A stretch of DNA of 64,000 bases from Gemmatimonadota bacterium (GTDB lineage Bacteria > Gemmatimonadota > Gemmatimonadetes > Longimicrobiales > Gaopeijiaceae). The notes below the pieces were generated by a model. That model searched no databases and was not told the DNA's origin. It saw only the letters and a program-made list of their open reading frames with translations. The DNA is taken from contig JAJEBR010000060.1 in the NCBI GenBank assembly GCA_022822445.1, forward strand, positions 1 to 64,000, read 5' to 3'. Both the position numbers and the translations under genes were made by a program. Below are positions 45,406 through 53,857 of this stretch, piece by piece (position 1 is the first letter of the stretch; each line of letters opens with the position of its first letter).

Positions 45406-46130
45406 TCGGGAGCCTCGTCGCGCGGACCATAGATCCACAGGGGCGCAAACGGCTTCCGTTGCCGAAGCGACACCGCCCTTCTGCGCCCGAGTTCGAGCCC
45501 CGCCAGCAGCGTCATCACCGCGTGGATGCGCTCCCGCCACGGAGCCACCAGACTCGCGAATTCGATCCGTCCCGCCCGCCCGACGGCCGCAACGATGAGA
45601 TCCAGCTTCTGGCGCATGGCCACCCTGCGGGCAAAGACGCGGTGCTCCCGGTCCCGCTCGACGGGCTCCTCCACCGCGAGCGCAGCCGCAACCACCTCGT
45701 CCCAGGTCACGGTCAGCGGCACCTCCGCCGCGGGCCTCCGCCGCCTCGGCTCCACGTACCCCTTGCCGTACCGCCGGCTGCGGTCGTTCTCCGCCACGCG
45801 CAACCGCCCGGCGATCTCGCGAACCTGTTCGTACTCCAGCAGCCGCCGGACCAGCTCCGCCCGCGGATCGTGCTCCTCCTCCCCGGCCGGACTCGGCATC
45901 AGCATCCGCGCCTTGATCCCGACCAGCGTCGCCGCCATCTGGAGGAACTCGCCGGCTTCGTTCACGTCGGCGTCGCTCAGCTCCTCGATCGCCGCCAGGA
46001 ACTGGCTGGTGATCCGTGCGATGGGAATGTCGAAGATGTCGATGTCCTGTGTGCGGATCAGGTGCAAAAGCAGGTCGAGGGGACCGTGAAAGCGGTCGGT
46101 GTCGACGAACAGCAACCCTTCGTCCGTCAT
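45402..46130 (-). CDS. scpA: Segregation and condensation protein A
   Basis: This 242-residue kleisin bridges the SMC heads in bacterial condensin. The N-terminal helical domain reads FHGPLDLLLHLIRTQDIDIFDIPI, the hallmark of ScpA. A helical middle follows, and a C-terminal winged helix (about 165-235) ends in PFAPLWIYGP. The ATG at 46130 overlaps the stop of the M50 gene (ATGA) and the end overlaps scpB, so all three are coupled. Confidence 0.95.
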   Translation of the reverse strand: MTDEGLLFVDTDRFHGPLDLLLHLIRTQDIDIFDIPIARITSQFLAAIEELSDADVNEAGEFLQMAATLVGIKARMLMPSPAGEEEHDPRAELVRRLLEYEQVREIAGRLRVAENDRSRRYGKGYVEPRRRRPAAEVPLTVTWDEVVAAALAVEEPVERDREHRVFARRVAMRQKLDLIVAAVGRAGRIEFASLVAPWRERIHAVMTLLAGLELGRRRAVSLRQRKPFAPLWIYGPRDEAPE

Positions 46131-46774
46131 CCCACCGTCACCCCCAGAATCCAGTCGAAGGCGATGAAGACGGGCGACAGCAGCGCGGCGAAGGCGCCTG
46201 GAAAAGCCAGCAGCGTCAGGAACAGAATGCCGATTCCGTACCTGCCGATGGCCCGGTAGCTCTCCCGCAGCGACGGGGGCAGGAGGTGGTAGAGGACGTG
46301 CGATCCGTCCAGCGGAGGAATCGGAATCAGGTTGAAATAGGCTAGAATCAGGTTTATGAAAACGCCATAGGTCAATATTGAGAATACACTTGCGCCTAGT
46401 TGTCCTCCCAGGGGAAGAGCACCTTCCAACGAGGTGAGCATGACGAGCCCCAGAGCGCACACAACCACCAGCCCGAGGTTGGCCACGATTCCGGCCAGCG
46501 ACACGCGGATGTCGCCCGCGCGCGGGTTGCGGTAGTTGCGCGGATTGACCGGCACCGGCCTGGCCCAGCCGAAGAGGAAGTTGCCCGGAAGAAGGTGGAG
46601 GACCACCGGGACGAGGATCGATCCCACGGGGTCGAGGTGGGGAATCGGATTGAGGGTGATCCGGCCCAGGTCGCGCGCGGTGGTGTCGCCTTCCCGCAGT
46701 GCCTGCCAGGCGTGCGCCACTTCGTGGACGACGACGGAAGCGAGCAGGACCGGAACGATGATGAGAAAGTCCAT
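46127..46774 (-). CDS. Site-2-protease-family (M50) membrane metalloprotease
   Basis: This 215-residue polytopic membrane protein has the intramembrane zinc motif HExxH (His17-Glu18-His21 in VVHEVAHAW) in its first helix. The second motif NLIPIPPLDGS carries the aspartate ligand in a later helix. There is no PDZ domain. Such small S2P proteins often sit just before scpA in bacteria; their substrates are mostly unknown. It is the first gene of the M50-scpA-scpB-rluB-upp run and is divergent from rpsT. Confidence 0.92.
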   Translation of the reverse strand: MDFLIIVPVLLASVVVHEVAHAWQALREGDTTARDLGRITLNPIPHLDPVGSILVPVVLHLLPGNFLFGWARPVPVNPRNYRNPRAGDIRVSLAGIVANLGLVVVCALGLVMLTSLEGALPLGGQLGASVFSILTYGVFINLILAYFNLIPIPPLDGSHVLYHLLPPSLRESYRAIGRYGIGILFLTLLAFPGAFAALLSPVFIAFDWILGVTVG

Positions 46775-46891
46775 TACGGCGATTTCGTTCGCTCCCCGTT
46801 GATCGGAGGGGTCACCGGGTCTACATTTCCTGTTCCGAAAGTAAACACATCCCGAAAGTTACGAAAACACACAAGGCTGGAACGCACGCAA

Positions 46892-47146
46892 ATGCCCAAC
46901 ATCAAGAGCGCGCAGAAACGGATGGAGCTGGGCCGGGCCGCCCGCAGCCGCAACCGGGAAGCCAGATCCAGGATCCGTACCGCGATTCGCCGGGTTCGCG
47001 AGGCCCCTTCGCAGGATGAGGCGGACGAGCAGCGCCGTGTCGCGGTAGCGCTGATCGACAGGGCCGCGGGACGCCGGATGATCCACCCGAACAAGGCGGG
47101 CCGTATCAAGTCTCAGCTGGACCGGCTGGTCAGAGCGCACCAGTAG
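46892..47146 (+). CDS. rpsT: 30S ribosomal protein S20
   Basis: This 84-residue basic helical protein begins MPNIKSAQKRMELGRAA and ends with HPNKAGRIKSQLDRLV, both diagnostic of S20, which binds 16S rRNA early in 30S assembly. The nearest Shine-Dalgarno-like AAGG lies about 15 bases upstream, so initiation signals are weak. In E. coli, S20 controls its own translation; a similar control would fit but is not shown. It is monocistronic. Confidence 0.95.
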   Translation: MPNIKSAQKRMELGRAARSRNREARSRIRTAIRRVREAPSQDEADEQRRVAVALIDRAAGRRMIHPNKAGRIKSQLDRLVRAHQ

Positions 47147-47218
47147 GCGGGCCCGGCGCCGGCGGGTCCCGGCGCAACGGGTGCTCGTGGTGACGTGCCC
47201 GGCTCCGGCGCACCCTTG

Positions 47219-47332
47219 GCAGCCCGCGGAATGAGTCCCCGCTGAAGTCGGCCGGCGATGCATTCCGCTACGGCGCTCACCCATCTTGCGCTGTCATGAC
47301 AACATTACAAAGTGTCATGCTCCCTTTACATT
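47219..47332. repeat. Dispersed intergenic repeat, copy B (composite)
   Basis: This copy joins two repeat modules. The left one, 47219-47269, matches 52975-53025 at 40 of 51 positions without gaps. The right one, 47288-47332, matches copy A at 38 of 45 and again has two TGTNA-N8-TNACA palindromes 21 bp apart (47292-47309 and 47313-47330). The right end runs into the pyrC coding region, supplying its last codons and stop. It lies between the convergent rpsT and pyrC genes. Confidence 0.6.
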
Positions 47333-48610
47333 ATGGGCGTCCCAGACGGTCTCTCCGCCCACGAGGGTGCGCACCACCCTTCCCGTAGCTTCCTCCCCGG
47401 CGAAGGGAGTGTTGCGGCCCCTGGACAGAAACGCCGCGGGGTCTATGGTCCAGCGCGCCTCCGGATCGATCAGCACCAGGTCGGCGGGCTCTCCCGGTTT
47501 CAGAGATCCCCCGGGCAGTCCCAGTGCGCGGGCCGGGCCGGTCGACATGCGCTCGATCAGGGTGGCCAGTTCCAGGACGCCGGTCGTGACGAGGCGGGTG
47601 TGGAGCACGGCGAAGGTGGTCTCGAGCCCCACGGCCCCGAAGGGAGCGTCGTCGAAGGCCTGTTCCTTTTCGTCGTAGTGGCAGGGTGTGTGATCGGTGG
47701 CGATGCAGTCGATCGTACCGTCGGCCACCGCGGCCCTCAGGGCCTCGACGTCGGCCGGGGTCCGCAGCGGCGGGTCCACCTTGTATTCGGTGCCGTAGTG
47801 GGCGACCACCTCGTGGGAGAGGAGCAGGTGGTGGGCCGTGGCCTCCGCGGTCACGCCGACTCCCTTCCTCCGGGCCCGGCGGATGAGCGTGGCGGCGGCG
47901 GCCGTGGACACGCGCTGCAGGTGCAGCCGGCCCCCGGTCATGCCCGCCAGCGCCAGGTCTCGGGCGACGCCGATCTCTTCAGCGACTCCCGGCTTGCCGC
48001 GCAGCCCCAGCCTGGTCGAGACGACACCCTCGTGCATGACGCCGCCGTTCGCGAGGCCGGCGTCCTCCGGGTGCGCGAGGACGGGGATGCCGAACGACTG
48101 CGCGTACTCCAGCGCGAGGCGCATCAGCTTCGACGACCGCACCGGCCTGCCCGCGTCGGTCACGGCGACCGCCCCCGCATCGACCACCTCACCGAACTCG
48201 GTGAGATGCTCCCCCCTCCGCCCCACCGACACGGCCGCCGCGGGCGAGACCCTCGCGCCCACCGCGCGCCGCCCCGCAGCCACGACAAACCCCACCGAGG
48301 CGGGATCGTCCACCACCGGATCCGTATCGGGCATGGCGCACACGGCGGTGTACCCCCCCGCCGCCGCCGCCAGCGCCCCCGTCGCGATCGTCTCGCGGTG
48401 CTCCCCGCCGGGCTCGCACAGGTGCGCGTGCGGGTCCACGAACCCGGGACACACCACCAGCCCGCGCGCATCCAGCACCTCCGCGCTCTCGGGCGCCAGC
48501 CCCGCCGCCACGGCCACGATCCGGCCCTCGTCGACGAGCACATCGCCCTGCACGTCGACCCCCTCTCCCGGGTCGATCACCCGTCCCCCGCGGATCAGCA
48601 GCCGCGCCAC
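47315..48610 (-). CDS. pyrC: Dihydroorotase (PyrC, class I type)
   Basis: This 431-residue zinc amidohydrolase makes dihydroorotate from carbamoyl-aspartate in pyrimidine synthesis. Zinc ligands appear in DPHAHLCEPG near the N-terminus, then PVLAHPEDAG, EATAHHLLLSHE and CIATDHTPCH with the catalytic Asp. The last residues, DAHNVKGA, are coded within the dispersed repeat and look like an added tail. The start is a GTG at 48610 behind GGGGG. It follows pyrB by 70 bases in a pyrR-pyrB-pyrC operon. Confidence 0.95.
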   Translation of the reverse strand: MARLLIRGGRVIDPGEGVDVQGDVLVDEGRIVAVAAGLAPESAEVLDARGLVVCPGFVDPHAHLCEPGGEHRETIATGALAAAAGGYTAVCAMPDTDPVVDDPASVGFVVAAGRRAVGARVSPAAAVSVGRRGEHLTEFGEVVDAGAVAVTDAGRPVRSSKLMRLALEYAQSFGIPVLAHPEDAGLANGGVMHEGVVSTRLGLRGKPGVAEEIGVARDLALAGMTGGRLHLQRVSTAAAATLIRRARRKGVGVTAEATAHHLLLSHEVVAHYGTEYKVDPPLRTPADVEALRAAVADGTIDCIATDHTPCHYDEKEQAFDDAPFGAVGLETTFAVLHTRLVTTGVLELATLIERMSTGPARALGLPGGSLKPGEPADLVLIDPEARWTIDPAAFLSRGRNTPFAGEEATGRVVRTLVGGETVWDAHNVKGA

Positions 48611-48680
48611 GACCGCCCCCACACACCGACATCCGGCAGCCGCGTCACGCGCGCGCCAGCGCCGCCTGCTCCCAGCCGCG

Positions 48681-49664
48681 TCACGACCGCCCCTCCCCAC
48701 CCGACTTGGCCGACTCGGCCCGGTCCGGCGCCCCCCCCGTCAGCAGATACAGCACGGCCATCCGCACGGCCACCCCGTTCGTCACCTGCCTGAGGATCAC
48801 CGAATGCGGGCCGTCGGCCACGTCCGAGTCGATCTCCACGCCCCGGTTCATCGGCCCGGGATGCAGGATCAGCATCTCGCGCGGCGCCCATTCCAGGCGC
48901 TCCCGGGTGATCCCGAAGACCCGGTTGTACTCGCGCAGCGATGGCACGAACCCTCCCTCCATCCGTTCCAGCTGCAGGCGCAGCACGTTGAGCGCCTCCG
49001 CCCACTCGATCGCTTCCTCCACCCGCGCGAACACGCGCACGTCCAGCTCCTCGATGCCGGCCGGGAGCAGCGTGCGCGGCCCGCACACCGCCACCTCCGC
49101 GCCCAGCGTCACCAGCCCGTAGATGTTGGAACGGGCCACGCGCGAGTGCAGCACATCGCCCACGATGCAAACCTTCAGCCCTTCGAGCCGGCCGAAGTGG
49201 TCGCGCAGCGTGAGGATGTCGAGCAGTCCCTGCGTGGGGTGCTCGTGGGCCCCGTCCCCCGCGTTGATCACGTTCGACGGAATGCGCGAGGCCAGGAAGC
49301 GCGCCGCACCCGGGGACCAGTGCCGCATCACCACCATGTCGATCCGCATCGCCTCGAGGTTGCGCGCCGTGTCCACCAGCGTCTCGCCCTTGGAGACCGA
49401 CGAGCCCACCGCGCCGATGTTCACGGTGTCGGCGGACAGCCTCTTCTCCGCGAATTCGAAGGAGATGCGGGTGCGGGTGGAGGGCTCGAAGAAGAGATTG
49501 ACGATCGTCTTCCCCCTGAGGACCGGCACCTTCTTGATCCGCCGCTCGGAGACCTCCTTGAAGGGTTCGGCCGTGTCGAGGATCCCCAGAATCTGCTCCC
49601 GGGTCAGACCCTCCAGGCCGACCAGGTCCTTCCCCAGCGCCGCTGCCGCCGCGGACCGGCTCAC
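48681..49664 (-). CDS. pyrB: Aspartate carbamoyltransferase catalytic chain
   Basis: This 327-residue enzyme carries out the committed step of pyrimidine synthesis. The carbamoyl-phosphate site is [15 protein letters not shown], the aspartate-domain motif is [12 protein letters not shown], and [11 protein letters not shown] lies near the end. The length is slightly above E. coli PyrB because of a C-terminal tail. The GTG at 49664 overlaps the pyrR stop (GTGA). No pyrI regulatory chain is present, as expected for a PyrR-controlled operon. Confidence 0.96.
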   Translation of the reverse strand: MSRSAAAAALGKDLVGLEGLTREQILGILDTAEPFKEVSERRIKKVPVLRGKTIVNLFFEPSTRTRISFEFAEKRLSADTVNIGAVGSSVSKGETLVDTARNLEAMRIDMVVMRHWSPGAARFLASRIPSNVINAGDGAHEHPTQGLLDILTLRDHFGRLEGLKVCIVGDVLHSRVARSNIYGLVTLGAEVAVCGPRTLLPAGIEELDVRVFARVEEAIEWAEALNVLRLQLERMEGGFVPSLREYNRVFGITRERLEWAPREMLILHPGPMNRGVEIDSDVADGPHSVILRQVTNGVAVRMAVLYLLTGGAPDRAESAKSGGEGRS

Positions 49665-50215
49665 GCGGGCTCCACGGCGGAAAGCACGACCGCCAGCTCG
49701 CCGTCGAGGCGCGGCACCAGCACGTCCACGCGCTGATTGGCGAGCACGGGTTGCTCGCGACCCACGATGTCCGGCTGAATGGGAAGTTCGCGGTCGCCGC
49801 GGTCGACGAGCACGCAGAGCAGGATGCGCGCGGGCCGGCCCCAATCCATCAGCTCGTTGAGGGCGGCGCGCGCGGTGCGACCCGTGTAGAGGACATCGTC
49901 GACCAGGACCACCGCTCTCCCGTCCACCCCGCCGCGGGGCAGCCCGGTCTCTCCCACGACCGGCCTGGGGCCCAGCGCCATGAGGTCGTCGCGGTAGAAG
50001 GTGATGTCGAGGGTGCCGGTCGGGACCTCGCCGTCCTCGGCCTCCGTGATGGCACCGCGGATCATGTCGGCGAGATCGACGCCGCGCCGCTGGATCCCCA
50101 TGAGAACCATGTTCCCGGTGCCGCCCAGCTTTTCGAGGATCTCGTGAGCCATGCGGTCGACGGCGCGCCTCACGGCCACGCCGTCCATGAGCACCGTCGG
50201 TTCAGCGGCGGTCAC
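49661..50215 (-). CDS. pyrR: PyrR bifunctional pyrimidine regulator / uracil phosphoribosyltransferase
   Basis: This 184-residue protein senses UMP and PRPP. In Bacillus it binds pyr mRNA to cause attenuation, and it has weak uracil phosphoribosyltransferase activity. The PRPP loop is [18 protein letters not shown], and the [14 protein letters not shown] and DITFYRDD segments are typical. As first gene before pyrB and pyrC it probably controls them. I could not identify a clear anti-antiterminator structure in the 100-base leader, so the mode of control is open. The start is a GTG at 50215. Confidence 0.94.
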   Translation of the reverse strand: MTAAEPTVLMDGVAVRRAVDRMAHEILEKLGGTGNMVLMGIQRRGVDLADMIRGAITEAEDGEVPTGTLDITFYRDDLMALGPRPVVGETGLPRGGVDGRAVVLVDDVLYTGRTARAALNELMDWGRPARILLCVLVDRGDRELPIQPDIVGREQPVLANQRVDVLVPRLDGELAVVLSAVEPA

Positions 50216-50416
50216 CTTTTCGTCTCGCGCTCCTGTCGGCAGGATGACGGACTCCGGCCACGGCCCATCGTCCTGCCCGCCGTCGGACCCTGTCCGCCCT
50301 TACGCCAATCAGTAAGGTAATTGCACCCCGGGCAGCCAGCCAACATGATGATGGACGATTCGGCGCCGGCAACTCCCGGCTCACCAACACACCGAACAAC
50401 CGCGCACGGAGCCCCC

Positions 50417-52366
50417 ATGTCCCGACCAGCCCCCGGCCCGCTCGGCCTCCTCGCCTCACTCCTGCTCCTCTCCGCCGTCCCGGCCGGGATCCACGCGCAG
50501 GAGGTGGTGGAGGCTCCGAAGGTCATCCTCTCGTCGGTCCCCTTCTCCGTCACGGTCGAGGGCGCCGCCGAACTGTCCACCCTGGTCGAGATTCGCGACG
50601 CAGGCGGGGCATTGCTCGCCTCCGGGCCGGTGGGGGCCGGTGAGACCCGCGAATTCAGGGACATCGCGATCGACTCCCGGGACGCCCTTCCCCTCCAGGT
50701 CCGGGCGGGCGACTCGGTCACCGAAGTCTCGCGGCCCTTCGCGCCCGGCTGGTTCTCGATCCTCCCCCCGCTCCTCGCGATCGTGCTCGCGCTCATCTTC
50801 AAGGAGGTGATCACCGCGCTCCTGGCCGGGATCTGGCTGGGCGCGCTGGCGGTGGCGGGCTACAACCCGCTGCAGGCCACGTGGAGGCTGGTCGACCAGT
50901 ACGTGGTCCCCGCCCTCGGCGACACCGACGGCGGCCACACCCAGATCGTGGTCTTCAGCCTGCTGCTCGGGGGGATGGTCGGCATGATCAGCCGCAACGG
51001 GGGCACGCGGGGGGTGGTCCGGGCGGTCGCGCCGCTCGCCCGCAACCGCCGCCGCGGCAAGATCGCCACCGGCCTGGCGGGCCTCGCCATTTTCTTCGAC
51101 GACTACGCCAACACCCTCGTCGTCGGAAACACCATGCGCCCCATCACCGATGGCCTGAAGGTGTCCCGCGAGAAGCTCGCATACCTGGTGGACTCGACCG
51201 CCGCACCGGTGGCCGCTCTGGTCCCCGTCTCGACCTGGGTCGGCTACGAAGTGTCGCTGATCGGCGGGGGCCTCGGCGCCGCGGCCGGCGAGGCCATCGG
51301 CGCCGACCAGGCGTTCCTGGCCGGACTCAGCCCCTATACCGTCTTTCTTGAGACCATTCCCTACCTCTTCTATCCTCTGCTCGCCCTCTCGTTCGTCTTC
51401 CTGACCTCGTTCATGAACCGGGACTTCGGCCCCATGGCGCGCGCCGAAGCCCGTGCCGCGGCGGGCGGGGGCGTCCTGCGGCCCGGGTCGCGGCCGGCCG
51501 CCGAGATCTCCGAGAGCTTCGTGAACGCCAAGGAGGGAGCACGGGAACGGTGGTGGAACGCGGGGATCCCGGTGCTGACGGTGGTCGTCGTGGTCCTCGC
51601 CGGGCTCTACACCTCCGGACGCGCCGCGGCGGGCGCGGACGCCTCGCTCCGGGACATCTTCGGAGCCGCCGACCCCTTCAACACCCTCCTATGGGGCTCC
51701 CTCGCCGGATGCCTGGTCGCGGCGGTGCTGTCGATCTCGCAGCGGCTGCTTGACGTGAAGGAATGCGTCGATGCCTGGATCGGCGGCGTCAAGGCGATGA
51801 TGATCGCCATGGTGATCCTCACGCTGGCGTGGTCGCTGGGCGCGGTGACAAAGGACGTCGGGACGGCAGGGTACCTCTCCGGGCTGCTGACGACGATCGA
51901 CTTCCCCCTCTTCCTCCTCCCGGCGCTGGTCTTCATCACCTCCGGGGCGATGGCCTTCGCGACCGGCACCTCCTGGACCACCATGGCGATCCTGATCCCG
52001 CTGGTGATCCCGCTGACGGTCTCGCTGGCGGGCGGCACCGGCTTCGCGGACGGCTCCGTCTACGGCATTCTGCTGGCGACCACCAGCTCGGTGCTCGCCG
52101 GCGCGATCTGGGGCGACCACTGCTCCCCCATCTCCGACACCACCGTGCTCTCGTCCACCGCCGCCGCATGCGACCACGTGGACCACGTGCGCACACAGCT
52201 ACCCTACGCGGCCCTCGTCGGCGCCGTCGGGCTGCTGCTGGGAAGCGTCGGAACCGCCCTCGGACTCCCCACCTGGATCGCCCTCCTGGCCGGGTTGGGC
52301 ATACTGGCGCTTTGCCTGAGGATGTTCGGCACCCCCATCGCGGAGGTCGGCGGCGCGGCCGGGTAG
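50417..52366 (+). CDS. NhaC-family Na+/H+ antiporter
   Basis: This 649-residue inner-membrane antiporter has a cleavable signal-like N-terminus (ending IHAQ) and a short extracytoplasmic beta domain (about 32-110), an unusual extension. About eleven helices follow. The family signature GDHCSPISDTTVLSS lies near the C-terminus, and FFDDYANTLVVGNTMRP in the first repeat. NhaC members exchange Na+ for H+ or transport amino or organic acids with Na+. I placed the start at the ATG at 50417 behind GGAG, directly before the signal sequence. It is divergent from pyrR across about 200 bases. Confidence 0.9.
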   Translation: MSRPAPGPLGLLASLLLLSAVPAGIHAQEVVEAPKVILSSVPFSVTVEGAAELSTLVEIRDAGGALLASGPVGAGETREFRDIAIDSRDALPLQVRAGDSVTEVSRPFAPGWFSILPPLLAIVLALIFKEVITALLAGIWLGALAVAGYNPLQATWRLVDQYVVPALGDTDGGHTQIVVFSLLLGGMVGMISRNGGTRGVVRAVAPLARNRRRGKIATGLAGLAIFFDDYANTLVVGNTMRPITDGLKVSREKLAYLVDSTAAPVAALVPVSTWVGYEVSLIGGGLGAAAGEAIGADQAFLAGLSPYTVFLETIPYLFYPLLALSFVFLTSFMNRDFGPMARAEARAAAGGGVLRPGSRPAAEISESFVNAKEGARERWWNAGIPVLTVVVVVLAGLYTSGRAAAGADASLRDIFGAADPFNTLLWGSLAGCLVAAVLSISQRLLDVKECVDAWIGGVKAMMIAMVILTLAWSLGAVTKDVGTAGYLSGLLTTIDFPLFLLPALVFITSGAMAFATGTSWTTMAILIPLVIPLTVSLAGGTGFADGSVYGILLATTSSVLAGAIWGDHCSPISDTTVLSSTAAACDHVDHVRTQLPYAALVGAVGLLLGSVGTALGLPTWIALLAGLGILALCLRMFGTPIAEVGGAAG

Positions 52367-52401
52367 GGTTGCCCGGGCTCGCCGCCACCCGCTGGGAGGG
52401 C

Positions 52402-52917
52402 TCAGGCACGTTCGCTCGTTGCCGTTCCCCGGCGCGCACGAAAAAACCCCCGCAACAGCGCCGACGACTCCTCCGCCAGGACGCCTCCGAGCAGCTCCGC
52501 CCGGTGGTTGAGCCGCGCATCCTGCACCAGGTTTTCCAGGCTCCCCGCCATCCCCCCTTTGGGGTCGTGCGCGCCGAAGACGAGCCGCGAAACACGCGCC
52601 AGCACGATCGCGCCCGCGCACTGCGCGCACGGCTCGAGGGTGGTGTAGAGGGTGCACCCGGCAAGGCGCCAGTCGCCCAGCCGGCGCGCCGCCTCCCGGA
52701 TCACCAGCGACTCGGCGTGCGCGGTCGGGTCGCAGCGTGCGACTGTGCGGTTGTGCGACTCGGCCAACAACACGCCACCGCGCACGATCACCGCACCGAT
52801 GGGCACTTCGCCCCGCACTTCGCCCGCCCAGGCCATCTCCAGGGCCCGCGCCATCCAGGCACGGTCGAGGTCGCTACCCGGTGCCGGGCGCCCCGCGGCC
52901 TCACCCCCGCCGGTCAC
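52402..52917 (-). CDS. tadA: tRNA-specific adenosine deaminase TadA
   Basis: This 171-residue zinc deaminase changes A34 to inosine in tRNA-Arg(ACG). The active site HAE is His67-Ala-Glu69 in DPTAHAESLVIREA, and the zinc cysteines are 97 and 100 in LEPCAQCAGAI. The HDPKGG loop, typical of TadA, is present. The annotated start is a GTG at 52917; an ATG at 52854 inside the first helix is also possible. It converges with the NhaC gene. Confidence 0.94.
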   Translation of the reverse strand: MTGGGEAAGRPAPGSDLDRAWMARALEMAWAGEVRGEVPIGAVIVRGGVLLAESHNRTVARCDPTAHAESLVIREAARRLGDWRLAGCTLYTTLEPCAQCAGAIVLARVSRLVFGAHDPKGGMAGSLENLVQDARLNHRAELLGGVLAEESSALLRGFFRARRGTATSERA

Positions 52918-52974
52918 CTCCGAAGCCTGTCAGAAGCCCGTGGACAAGCCCCAGACGGCATCCGCGGACCTCCA

Positions 52975-53025
52975 CCAGCCCACGAAACAAGTCCCCGCTG
53001 CATTCGGCCGGTGATGCACCCGGCT
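52975..53025. repeat. Dispersed intergenic repeat, copy C (left module only)
   Basis: Ungapped match to 47219-47269 at 40 of 51 positions, centred on AGTCCCCGCTG and TCGGCCGG.GATGCA. It lies between the lexA-like stop and the tadA start on the minus strand. The palindrome module of copies A and B is absent. Confidence 0.5.
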
Positions 53026-53027
53026 TG

Positions 53028-53756
53028 CTAGTGGGCCGTGACGGGCGCCGTAACCGGCAGCGCCCCAAGTCGGCGGTACAGCCCGACCACTCTGCCCACG
53101 ATCAGCGGTCGGGATCCGCCCGCATCAGAGGGGACCGAAGGGTCTCCCCCATCCGAAGCACCGCCCCCGACCGGGTGGAGGTACAGGCGCGAACTCTTCC
53201 TGCCGAGCTGGAAGTAGTCGGTCGCGCCCCGCACCCGGGCGACGACGATCTCACCGTCGACCAGATCCTCGGCGCGGACGGGCTGGACCACCAGGAAGTC
53301 GCGGTCGCTGATCCCTGCCAGCCCCAGCTGGTCCTCCGGCGCCCGCACCATGAAACCCCCGGCCTGGCTCACGAGCTGCCGGTCGAGCGCCACGCGGACG
53401 TCGGCCCGGCCGTCCCCGAGCCCCGCCATCGCCTCCTTCAGGTCGCTGAAGCACGGGAGCGACACGGTCTGGGCGCTCAGGTCCACACCGAGGATCCTTA
53501 TACCGCGGGAACGCGACGGATCCCGCTCGATGAACCCCTTGTCGGCCAATGCCTGCAGGTATTCCGAGACCGTCTTCGTGCTCTTGATGCCGAAGCGCTG
53601 CCCGATCTCCCGGATCGAAGGCTGGTAGGTGTTGCTGCGCAGATACGACACCATGTAGTCGAGGATCTTTCTCTCGATATCGGAAAGGCTCGGTACGATC
53701 CGGACCGCGGACGGATCGCGGCCGGTGCCGGCGTCGGTTCTGGGGCCTGTCGGCAT
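53028..53756 (-). CDS. lexA: LexA-like regulator lacking the cleavage dyad
   Basis: This 242-residue protein has a classic LexA winged helix (about 23-90: LSDIERKILDYMVSYL, then the recognition helix in PSIREIGQRFGIKSTKTV) and a C-terminal S24-like fold ending in GRVVGLYRRLG. The self-cleavage residues are missing. In place of GDSM it has Glu141-Asp142-Gln143-Leu144, so Ser is Gln. The usual VKR lysine region reads TDYFQLGRK, with no aligned Lys. It should bind DNA but not autocleave, as in some cyanobacterial LexA proteins. The start at the ATG at 53756 gives a 20-residue flexible leader; a GTG near residue 18 is an alternative. Confidence 0.85.
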   Translation of the reverse strand: MPTGPRTDAGTGRDPSAVRIVPSLSDIERKILDYMVSYLRSNTYQPSIREIGQRFGIKSTKTVSEYLQALADKGFIERDPSRSRGIRILGVDLSAQTVSLPCFSDLKEAMAGLGDGRADVRVALDRQLVSQAGGFMVRAPEDQLGLAGISDRDFLVVQPVRAEDLVDGEIVVARVRGATDYFQLGRKSSRLYLHPVGGGASDGGDPSVPSDAGGSRPLIVGRVVGLYRRLGALPVTAPVTAH

Positions 53757-53857
53757 GCGCGTAGCGGGGTCGGCAGGTGCGGGGGATGGGCCGTAAACGT
53801 TAGACGCCCGCGGCCCGACTTGCAACCCCTTGACGCTGCGATTGAGCGCGATGTCAG

